Assembly: GCF_950023065.1 (NCBI RefSeq)
Contig: NC_088679.1
Coordinates: 28,768,001 to 28,832,000, forward strand
Origin: Planococcus citri
Lineage: Eukaryota > Arthropoda > Insecta > Hemiptera > Pseudococcidae
Reading direction: 5' to 3'
Length of the DNA: 64,000 nucleotides
Below are positions 26,601-38,600 of this stretch, one piece after another. The notes beneath the pieces are model-generated. The model was not told where the DNA came from, made no database searches, and worked only from the letters and a program-made list of their open reading frames with translations. Numbering within the stretch: the first letter of the stretch is position 1; every line of letters begins with the position of its first letter. The translations under genes were made by a program, and so were the position numbers.

Positions 26601-29600
26601 ACACTGAAAAAAATTTGTTATCTCATACATATAAGAGGTGAGAAAAGTAGTCCGGCATATCACGATAGGAGTAATTGCACCCCCCCGCCGATCCTCCGGG
26701 ACAACATTTTTCTTAAAGGGGACATCCTAAGGAACATTTTAATGCAAAGTTGCCAAAAAAAAAGTTGGCCTTACTTACAAAATGGCGGCCATTTTGATTG
26801 ACAGGTCAGCCGAAATCGCAGATTTTGCGTTTTAACATAGGACTTGCACAAACTTTTTCAAACTTTACAAAGGTAGATCGAAAGATCATGCAAACATTTA
26901 TCACCTGTCCAAATTTCAAGTGCTAAATTGCGTTTTTCGATTTTTGGTGAATTTTTGAAAATCGAATTTAGGCCAAAAATGAGGGAAAAAATCAAAATTT
27001 CACCAAATTGACCAAGAAAGCTGAAATTTGGGATAAACCCTATTTTCGACATGCCAAATCGACTGGAAACGGTTTCAACCCGTTTTGAGCAGTTCTGGAG
27101 CCTCCAGCAGATTTTTGAAACTCGAAATTCCCACAAAATTCCATCAAATTGGAGTTGTAAAGCTAAAATTCATTCTAAAAACTAGTTTCAATACGCTACG
27201 AAGTACTGCAGGTGAATTTCAAGTTGTTTTGGAGCCTCCAGCGACTTTTTGAAAATTCCTGAAGCCTCCAGCAGATTTTTGAAACTTTAAATTTTCACAA
27301 AATTTCATCTAAATGGTGATGGAAAGCTGAAATTTACTATACACTCCAATTTTAACACCCTCGGAAGACGACTTTAGGTGGGTTCAAGTAATTTTAGGGC
27401 CACCAGCGACTTTTTTTGAAAATTACTGGAGCCTCTAGCAGATTTTTGGAACTTTAATTTTTCACAAAATTTCATCAAATGGAGATGGAAAGCTGAAATT
27501 TACTTCACACTTCAATTTTAACACCCTCTGAAGACGGTTTCAGGTGGGTTCAAGTCATTTTAGGGCCTCCAGCGACTTTTTTGAAAATTACTGGAGCCTC
27601 CAGTAGATTTTTGAAACTTGAAATTTCCCCAACGTTAATTTATCAAATGGAGTTTGCAAGCTGAAATTTACTTCGCAGACTACATGGTGGTTTCAAATGG
27701 TTTTGAAGCTTCCAGCTACTTTTAGGAAATTTCAATTTTCCAAAAAAACGTCATACAACCTTTCAAAAAGTTGCTGGAGGCTCCAAAAAGACTTGAAATT
27801 CACCAGCAGTCAACTTCGTAGCGTATTGAAATTAGTGTGCAGAATGAATTTCGACTCTCCATCTTGGTTTGATAACATTTTGGGGAAATTTCAAGTTTCA
27901 AAAATCTACTGGAGGCTCCAGTAATTTTCAAAAAAGTCGTTGAAGGCTCTAAAATTACTTGAAATCCACCAGAAGTCGTTTTCAGAGGGTGTTAAAATTG
28001 GAGTGTAGAGTAAATGTCAGCTTTCCATCTCTATTTGATGAAATTTTGTGAAAATTTAAAGTTTCAAAAATCTGCTGGAGGCTTCAGGAATTTTCAAAAA
28101 GTCGCTGGAGGCTCCAAAACAACTTGAAATTCACCTGCAGTACTTCGTAGCGTATTGAAACTAGTTTTTAGAATGAATTTTAGCTTTACAACTCCAATTT
28201 GATGGAATTTTGTGGGAATTTCGAGTTTCAAAAATCTGCTGGAGGCTCCAGAACTGCTCAAAACGGGTTGAAACCGTTTCCAGTCGATTTGGCATGTCGA
28301 AAATAGGGTTTATCCCAAATTTCAGCTTTCTTGGTCAATTTGGTGAAATTTTGATTTTTTCCCTCATTTTTGGCCTAAATTCGATTTTCAAAAATTCACC
28401 AAAAATCGAAAAACGCAATTTAGCACTTGAAATTTGGACAGGTGATAAATGTTTGCATGATCTTTCGATCTACCTTTGTAAAGTTTGAAAAAGTTTGTGC
28501 AAGTCCTATGTTAAAACGCAAAATCTGCGATTTCGGCTGACCTGTCAATCAAAATGGCCGCCATTTTGTAAGTAAGGCCAACTTTTTTTTTTGGCAACTT
28601 TGCATTAAAATGTTCCTTAGGATGTCCCCTTTAAGAAAAATGTTGTCCCGGAGGATCGGCGGGGGGGTGCAATTACTCCTATTGTCATATGCCGGACTAA
28701 AGTGATTCTCGACAAGTGTGAGGTTTGTGATCCAAACGAAACAAAGAAAAAAAAAAATTGCGAAATTGATTCGGTTTTCATTTCGATACGTTTTGTCGAC
28801 CTCAGTTTTCTGAGCAATTTCAATTTCAACGGTATATGAACAGATACAGTTTACTGTGTTGATCTATATTAGTTTGATCTTGACTTTGGTGATGAGCAGT
28901 TTCATGTTGCGATGGAATGCCTGCTGAAGATCCAGTTGGATTCGGTGTCTCGTGAGGTAGATTGGCTGCATTGCATTTGAATTCTATTTTCTGCGAAAAG
29001 TTTCTCAATATTATGGGAATTGTGAAGATGAACAGGCAGAAAATTATGTTCAGTATCAGTACTTACTATTGATATCAATATAATTGCAATCGCAAATTTT
29101 TTTGGCATTTCTTCTCACGATTAGTGCCTCAAGTATAAATATTTTAAGAGCATTCAAGCGAACTACGAGTAACACAAACTATGGTACTCTTCAGAGTGAT
29201 ATTCGTTATATGATGGGTATACCATTGTGATACCTACCTGTTATATTTATAAAATTCAAAAATAGACAGTACTTTTTTTTTATTTTTAGAATTTACGATT
29301 ATTGCTTCCACATTTATTTTTAATCTTGTCCATTTATAATGATTCACGAGTTTGAACAGTTGAGAAATTTCGAGGGAGTGTGTATTTTAAAATCGTTGGT
29401 AATTTTTTATGGATACCAAATATTATTTTCTGAATATAATTTACATCCAAATATTCCAAAAGAATCTAATTTAAAATCTTCTTCAAAGAGAGTCAAAACT
29501 CTTTTCCGACTCTTTTTGCATTCAAAGAGTTTGTAGCTCTTTTCACTATTTTTTTCTTTTATATTTTTTCGAATAAAAAAATCTCAAGGTCGAGATCAAA

Positions 29601-32600
29601 TGTTCTAAGTACACAAATTTTTGAGAAAAAAAACCAAAGAAACCGTTGGAAAGAAATTTAAGGGATAATGGAGTACATATGATTTAAACATTTATTTTAA
29701 CTTGAGAACATCATTATAGAAGCGATATTATTTTGAGAATTTGAATATAAAATACGAAATATGTGAGAATACATTTTTAATTCAAAATTTCAAACAATTG
29801 GGATATTACTTATCGTGTGAAATTAAGCACAAATATTTCTATATCAGAATATTACTATAAGTGAACCGATTCTGCGTTGTTAGTCCGATACATACTCAGA
29901 ATATCCAGTTGTTGTCCCAATGTGGTGGTTTGCCTGGAGGAGGATTTTTCATTATCTTGGGGTTTCCTTTAGGAGGAGGATTTGAAGGGCAATGTGACTG
30001 GTAACCATCGCATTTTAAAATGTAAAGCTAAAGAAATGAGCAAATTTAAAAAAAAATAATAACTCGAATTCTGGCGTGGGATAATTTTTGAACTGATTAC
30101 TTGCTGTACAATTTTACATTTTCACTTACCAATACGACGCAAAATATTCCAAAAAATAATAATTTAATTTGCATTTTTTTTTTGTTTGTTCCAATTTGAA
30201 ATTTTTACAATTTACTTACGAAGGAATACAACTAACACATTAGCACTGCTCACCGTTAAAAATGAAATAAAAGTAATTTTGCGAATATTGCGTTGAAAAA
30301 ATAACTTCGTGTATTTTTTCATTTTGTTTGAGTGAAAAATAGCGTTGGATGTGTAATCATCGAGTTTGAAGTTTGAACAACTGGGAATAATCTGGTACCT
30401 GATTTAAAAATAACCATTTTTACGCTATTTTCAAAGAGTATCGAGGAAATTGATTTCGTTTTAGGAAAATGCTGCCTGTAAAAAAAGAAAATGACGTATG
30501 AATTCAATCCAGATTATTTTTATGCAAATCCAATCCCATTTCGCCTGTATTGTAAAAATGTGTGCAATTTCGATTTCTTCTTCTTTTACTTTTTCCTGTT
30601 CAATGGTCAACTTTGTTTTCGTTTAAAGGGGAAGTTTTCATGAATTCACTCAATTAAACATGAAAATGGTGCACAAAAGTGTAATGAAAATTAAAAAACC
30701 ATCATCATGTAAATACACCATTATCATAAAAAAAAAAATCATTTAAAATTTGTTTCTGGTTAATTGGTAGCAAAGCATTCGAGAAATGAAAAATCCCATA
30801 CCTTCTTGAAAAATCATTTTATTGAGCCTTTTCCATGAATAAAATTAATTATTTGTATGATTTCTGCATCATGGGTAATATTTTCTAATATTATTGTAAA
30901 CGAACTATTTTCTGCTGTTTTTCGAGTCCAGCACTAAAATATCCAGTTGCCGTGTCCTTTGGGAGGAGGCGTTCCTTTAGGTGGATTTTTAGGTTTAGGA
31001 GGAGGTGTATAATGTACTACAGGACATTGATCGACGTCGCCGTTGCAATTTATAATAAAATGTAACTGTAAAGCACATCATAAATAATCAATTTTTAATT
31101 ATTAATATCTTAAAAAAATTATATCTATACCTTTGCCAAATAGTTTTTGGATAAGATTAAAAATACATCATTATTTCAAGAATGGAAAGGCCAAAAATTA
31201 CGGGCGTACTTACTGTCAATATCAGTAGGATTGCAATAAAGAATTTTTTCAGCATTTCTTTTCAGTGGTTCAAGTAGGTACAAATGTTTGAAAACTTCAA
31301 GTAAACCAACACGTCTACAGTAATTAAAATGGTGTAGATTCTGAGTGAGCCATATCTGCTACGAGTATACGAGTATTTAAAAAATTCAAAAATAAACGAT
31401 TTATGTTTTATTTTTAGAATTTGCATGCTCGTTTTATTTTTGATCTGGCCTGCGTGTGATTCTGTGTACCTTATTATGTTTGAACTTACCCTATTCATTA
31501 TAATTGACGAGTTTGAACAGTTGGAAAAATTCAACCTCTGTTTGCCTCATTTTCAATTGCCAATTTTACTTTTGCTTGTGGAGAGCATAGTGGAAAAAGT
31601 TCCAATAATTATGGCCATTAGTTCTTAATGGTTGTAGGTACCTGTATTCCCATTTTTTTGTTTTCAAAATTTTGTAATTTTTGTGAATTCATTTTGAATG
31701 ATGAGGTACCTAGTACCTACCTCTTGGAGTTTTGTGGCAAAGTTAGTGTGTTTTTTTCCAAGAACTGCTTTTTAATTTTTCTCGATTTTATGACGTTCTT
31801 TTTATTAATTAATCAATTTTCCAAACGTTTTGAAGTTATTATTCTCTAATTTGTGATGTTGGATAACGTTTTATGAACGTATGAAATGAATATTCAATCA
31901 AATACTCGCCTTTGATTACTCAACGAAATTACGATAGAACATTTTGATGATCGAATTCTGTTGAAGTTACAAACCAAAACATTCAGCGAATTACTTATTC
32001 TTGAGAAAAAATGTTCCAATTCACGTTTATTAGGTGATTTTTGACTTTCTGTTGCCCAAAGTTGGTGTCACCAAAAAAGTGCTAGACTAGAGGACCGAAA
32101 AATGTTTGGTACCAGGTACCACTTGCAAACAATAAAAATTATTTTCGTAAAGCTCAGTTTTGAGTTCTCACTTGTTTGATTTTAATAATTTTTTAAATTG
32201 AATCAACAAAAATGTGATTTTTTCTCCTTGAAAGCTGAAAAAAAAAAACGAAGGACAAAGGTGTTGAAGAGAAAAGAACAGGGTGTCTAACGGTCATGAA
32301 AAAGTTGTGAATTTTGCTCGAAACACACTTGAAATTTTTTTAAAAATCCCATAAAATGAAAAAATATGAAAAAACGAAAAATTTGTTCAAAAAGTCAGAA
32401 AAATGGAAAAACTGAAATAAAAAAGTCCTCGCAGTTTCAAGTTATTCAATTTTTTTGTGGGGGGGGGGGTGTGTTTCCATGCGGTAAGAATGTGAAAAAT
32501 AAGTCATGAAAAAGTCATGATTGCTTGTGTGGGGGTTTTGTTAGACACCCTGAAGAAAAAATTCAAAAGGATTGAATATTTTGTGTATTTTTGTTTCGAA

Positions 32601-35600
32601 ATTGCGATATAGTAGTTGTGAGAGTTTAGTAGTTCCATCTGAGAAATTTTTGCCTTGACTGTCTAAAAAGTCATGTTTTCCTAAATTTTCTAAAAAAAAA
32701 AAATCGTTTTTCAAGGTGCCAAAATATGTAGTTCCATGTTCTGTCAATATTTCCAAAAATTATGTTTTGTGGCAAAATTTTTGCATGGAAAAAGTCCTTA
32801 TCTTTGACGAAATTTTGTACGATTATTCTCTTTGGGAAACATTTTGCCCCTCAAAAATGCTGTCTTATTTGTATGTTCTTGTCAAGCTGTTGATCTGATG
32901 CTGATTCAATAACCTTTTTCGATACCTAATACGAGTAATTGAGGAGTGATTATGTCCATTGTGTTGAAGGAACGATTTTATTATATGTAATTTATAACAT
33001 TTGCAGTTTGGAAGTATCTCAGTATTTTCAATATTCTTCATATGTTTTTTCCCGTACAATTTAATTCGCTGAGCATTCAGTAATCATCTGTCGATTCAAG
33101 TTTTCGTCATAAATATTCGTATAGAAAAGCTCGATTCTGTTCACCAAATTGAATTTGTTTGCCTTTGGGTTGATGAGACTTAATATTCAAAGATGAGATC
33201 TATTAGAGAGCTAAAGATGACGCACTCACATCTCTTAGAACGACGAGTCGAGCAAACTAGAAATTTTTTTCCAAGATGAGCATCGATTACATTGAAATTT
33301 CTGCATGCTATGTGCTATGCTATGCAAGTTTATTATAATGTGCTTACGATGAATATTGAAAAAATTGATACCGGGGTGACAATTTTTAATTTTGTTTGCA
33401 TTTTTCCCAGTACAGTGTTTCAAATTTCGAACGTAATGAACGTGTAAAAAATGTATTCAACTTTCAATGTTGAATCAGTGGATGTTTTCACAGGTTCGAT
33501 TGTGGGGTTAATGTGAGCAAAGCAAATACGAGCTGAATCTTTTTCAAATTTATGGTTATTACGTACGCGAATGGTTTAACTATGCGTATGAAATCCATTT
33601 GCGTAAAAAAACAGCTGACGAATGTGGTCAATGAATTGGCAAAGTTGTGACGTAAATTTTTGTAACTACGCAGAAACGATTCGTTTTAGTTCATGTTTTT
33701 TTTGGAAGGGGGAAATATTTTGCTGATTAATCTTCTCCTTGGAATGCCTTTGAGCCAAGGAAAATGTAAATGTGGTTGATTGCTCAAAATCTATCAATAT
33801 TGTTGTGTGCAATCTTGAATGGAAGAGGACCGAAAGTTTTCTGCGTTGAATTTCAGACAAGAATTCGTTTGACATGAGCTCATAACTTGAAAATTGAGCT
33901 TGGATATTTTGCACCGAAAAATTTCTGAAACTATAGTGAAACTTTATTCTCAGCATCTAGCAATATCTTCTTGGATTTAAAATTCTTTCAAGTTGAATTG
34001 AGATGATGAATTTGTAAAATTTTAATGGAATGGGAAAATGAGTCTTTGAGAAAGCTGAGTGATGAGTGATGAGTGACGACGTAGTTTGGAAAAATTCCGA
34101 TCTCAGATCTGAATTGAGCTCTGGATGGAAAGAAAGACGAAGAAGGGAATGTTTGAAGTCCTTTGCAACATTGAAATATTGTAGAGCCTGATTCATGATC
34201 ACTCCAAAATTGATATTTGCGAGCTTCCTTTTACATTGTATGAACACTACCTCTATAAAATCCTCGCCAATCTATTCTTGTAAATTAAGAAATATCAAAA
34301 TTGATATTTTTTTTGAAAAATCAATTGATATGAATTATGAATCGTGTTTTTAATAACCGTACGTATTGTCATTTTGCAGGAGTTAAAGTTCCTGACGAAA
34401 ACCTAACGCCGGAGCAAAAAATGCACCGCAAAGAGCAGCTGGAAACGTTACGTAAACTAGGCGAAATGCTGTTACCCGAAGCTCATCACCAGCAGCAACA
34501 ACAGCAGCAAGCACAAGGCTCGGGGCCGGGTCAACCGCAATCAACGCCACACCATGGGATGCCGTCGGATATGCAGCCGTCCGTTCACAATCAACTCAGC
34601 GCCGACGATATCTCATCGGTACTCGGAGGACCAGGCCCTAAATCTGGCCCGGGTCCCGGTGGCGTTCCCACTTCGACTCCGCCAGGAGGCGCTGTACCTC
34701 CCGGAGGTCCTGGCAGCGGCCCTGGTGGCATGGATCCGGGAGATATGTCGAATTTACAAAAGACTGTGTCAAATCCGTCTGCGGCAGCGCACGCAGATTG
34801 GCAAAAAATGCAACCTTTCTTCGACGACCGTAAGCGCAAAGCGACCGGCGACGTAGCGATGGGCCGATGCGGCTCGACGTCCGGACCTCGATCTCAAGGG
34901 CCGCCGCCGCCGTATCATCAAACCACCCGCTCGGCCAGCGTACCTATTGCTATACCAAGTCCGAATCCTAACTCGCCCGGTAACGCTACATCCAACTTGT
35001 CGCTTCCGTCGCCCCGAACGTGTTCCGGATTAAATTCGCCGGCGTCTAAACAAGGCCCTGGCCCGAGTCCTACCACTAATCAACTAAATACCTCCATCGA
35101 GTCGCCCAGTCATCGAGGTATGAATATCAGCAATCCCGGTACGCCTGTGTCCTCAACCATGCACCTGTCGCCTAATTCTAAGCAAAAAGAAGCCAAAATG
35201 TGCGGCGGACCTTTATCCAACGAATTTTCACCCGCTACTTCTGGTCAGCAGTCACCTGGTGAGTTGAATTTTTTTGTGTGTAGATGGCTCGAGGAGGCAA
35301 TATTCAATCGACAGTATTTCTCACTACATGAATCGCGGTTGAGAACAAACAAAACTACGTATGAATTTGAAACTTTTTACGGAATGAAATATACTTATAT
35401 CCTTTGTTTCCCATGAGCAAAAATGGATCAGTGTAGTAATATGTATGTAGAATCTGATCGAAGAGACGGAGCGATTCCCGGAATCTGTTCAGAGCAGGGC
35501 TGAAAATCGTTTAAATTTGAATTAGTGGTACGGTTTTCAGATCCTTTGAAAAAGAGTGGTTCCAGGTTTTGGTTCCCAAAAGGTTTTCAAATGTAATTCT

Positions 35601-38600
35601 AAAATGGTTTTTGCTGATGTGAAAAGGTAGCTTTCAGGTTATTATTCCAAAATTCAAATCTAAACTGTTTAGTTGTTCTGGTTATTCCTTCTATTTCGCT
35701 TTTGGTGTTCTGCTGGTAGTTCCACCAATCAAAAAAATGGTTTCAAATGGTAACAGCCAGAAAATATATTAAAAAATTGAAAATTTTAAAAATGTTTCTT
35801 TTCATTTTGCTCATTCTGCATTGAAAAACTCGAATTCTGATTTCAGTTTGGTAAAGAAAAAAATTTCAATGATAAGAAAACCAAAAAGAACCAATTCCTG
35901 AAAAGGGTTTTGGTGGTTCTTATTATTGAAATCTTGTTCTGATTCTTGTGATGGTTGTTCTTTTCCTCAAAAACTCAACTGATATCTACTAAATGGTTCT
36001 AAATTTTATTTGATAGTTTTTTTGGGATTTTTATTTTCTATATTTCCAAACAAAATGGTTCTGTGATTATTGTTTCAGAATTAATCGAAAAAAAGGATGG
36101 TGGGGGTACCAAACGGTTTTCAACCCTGGGTCCTCCTATCTGTCCTCTCTAGGTCACTGAGCTACCTGTCCCAAGGTCATCTGTCTTCTGGTATGGTCTT
36201 TAAAGGTCATTGACTCGTCAGTGTGGTTTCCCAAGGTCGTCTGTCTGCTTGTTTGCTCTCTGATGGTCATCTGCTCGCCTGTCTGGCCTCTTGAGGCAGG
36301 GTGTCCAACGGTCATTAAAGTCATAAAAGTCATGAATTTTAGTAGATGGTCATGAAAAGTCATGAATTTTCCTCGAAACACACATGAATTTTTTCAAAAA
36401 GCCCATAAAATGACAAATAAAATGAAAAATTTGTTAAAAAAATCAGAGTTGAAAAAATTTTCTCACAGTTTCAAGTTATTCAATGGTATTTTTTTTGGGG
36501 GGGGGGGGTAATTTTTATGCGGTACAATGTGAAAAGTAGGCCAGGAAAAAGTCATGATTTTTTGTCTGGAAGTTTTGTTAGACAACCTGTTCTACAAATT
36601 ATTGTCAATTTGTGGTAAATCGAAAGTAATTTTTGATAATTACCAATAATTTTTTGATAATTATCGATGGCTTTTAAGCAATTGCTAGTAATTTCTTCAT
36701 CAATTAACAGTAACCTTTGGTAATTTTCTGTCATTTTGGCAATTTCCAGTCATTTTTTTGGGTAATTGAAGACGTCATAACAAAAAGGGGTATATATGAC
36801 ACATATGTCCTTTTTGAGACGAATCCATATTGTTATTCTTCAGACCTTCCTCTATCATATGAGACCACCCCCACTTCACAAAGTCGAAAAACCAGTGCGA
36901 TATCGCCATTTTAAAACTGCGAAGTCGATTAAAAATTTACTTTTTCAGAGATAATGGGTTACTCATGGTCGATTTTGCGTTGTCAACCATTATTTACCTG
37001 ATTTAAATCCAAAAATTTGCTCAAAAACATTTTTAAATCAATAAAAAAAAATTGGCCAAAAAAACTTGTGTTTTTTGTTGTTTTTTTTACTCAACATAGC
37101 GATCTTTTTTCAGAGATAATGGGTTAGGTCCATTAGTACAACAGCCGATTAAATTTAAACGGCCCGTCAACGCTTGGTTGCGCATAAATTTTGAATCAAA
37201 ATAATCGGCTGTTGTAATAGTGGACCTTACTCACAGTCGATTTTGTGTTATCAACCATTATTTACCTGGTTTAAATCCAAAAATGTGCTCAAAAACATTT
37301 TTAAATCAAAAAAAAAATTGGCCAATTTTTCGCTTCAAAAAGGACATATATGTAATTCGAAATGTTTGAGCGCTTACCACTAACCCACAGTTTCCTCCAG
37401 ACTGATGGTGCATAGCATTTCATATAGTTAGATAGTGGGAAAATAAGATGATATCGTCACCATGTTCAAATATGCACATTTCTCAACTTCACAAGCACTC
37501 AAACTTTCAAACGGTTATTTCTCAAAATACAACTTTCACACATATGTCCTTTTTGCTATGACGTCTTCAATTAGTGGTAATTTTTTGTAATTTTTTGATA
37601 AATTATCGATGACTTTTAAGTACAAATTGCTAGTAATTTTTTCATCAATTACTACCAGTAACCTTTGGTAATTACTAATTTTCTGTCATTTTTGGCAATT
37701 TCCAGTCATTTTTTCAATTACCAGTCATTTTTTTCGGTAATTGGTGGTTTTTTGGTAATTTTTGTTATGTTTGGTAATCAATAGTAATTTATGGTAATTT
37801 CTAATCATTTTTGGTAATTTTCATTAATTTTTGGATATTTTTTCTCAATTTCTATATACCTACTTAATGTCTACCGATCGAAAAAAGTACGAATCAAATA
37901 CAAAATTTGAAAATGGGCTTTAAAAAAACCAAAAGAAAAAACACTAAAATTCTTGAATATTTGTGTGATTTGTACAAATTTTGAAAAAATATATTTTTTT
38001 TATATATGAAAAAGGATTGAAATTTGAATGAACTACAGAAAATCAAATTTTTTGTCCTTACCATTCTGGGTACCTAACAGGGTAGTGAAAGTAGTGAAAA
38101 AGTGGTGATTTTAAAAATGTATTTTATTCAAAAAGGTAGTGAAAAAACGAAAAAATTCAAACGCACGTTGTTAATTTTTTTGTTTGTGGGGGAGGGGGGG
38201 TTCGAGTGAAGAGCTTTCTGAAAATTTGGTTTAAAGAAAGTAATGCAGCGTGTCTAACGGTCATGAAAGTCGAGAATTTTGCTTGAAACACACTTGAAAA
38301 TTTTTTAAAAAGCTCATAAAATGAAAAAAAATTCAAAAAATAAAAAATAGTTCCAAAAATTAGAAAAATGAAAAAACTGAAATACCTAATTTTTGATCTT
38401 GTAAAAAATGAAAACCCTGTTCAATTTCCTCGCAAATTGAAGTTATTTAATTTTTTTGTGGGGGAGGGGGGGTATTTTCACGCGGTAAAAATGTGAAAAA
38501 TATGTCATGAAAAAGTCATGATTTTTTGTCTGAGAGTTTTGTTAGACATCCTGCTTAAGGTCATCGACCCGTCTGTCTGTCTGTCTGTCGGTCTGCCTGC

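Larger units (their letters stand above)
1452..31530 (-). promoter_or_regulatory. conserved upstream element of the peptide genes (13 copies)
   Basis: On the + strand the element reads about GAGTTTGAACAACTGGGGAA; as the genes are transcribed it reads TTCCCCAGTTGTTCAAACT. Copies are at about 1452, 7727, 10541, 14252, 17441, 19777, 22963, 23951, 26077, 29348, 30362 and 31508, plus a doubled GTTTGAA inside the 30362 copy. Each lies 140-255 bp upstream of a family ATG. Several have a GGAATAAA-like A/T-rich stretch about 50-70 bp further downstream. It holds a CAGTTG E-box core. I did not find it for members 1-3 or 15. A promoter role is inferred from position and conservation. Confidence 0.65.

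Noticed and set aside
26858..28488. Two identical 92-codon open frames on opposite strands.
   Set aside because: They lie in mirror positions of the arms of the foldback element, so identity reflects the palindrome; the translation shows no domain and reads through repeated modules.
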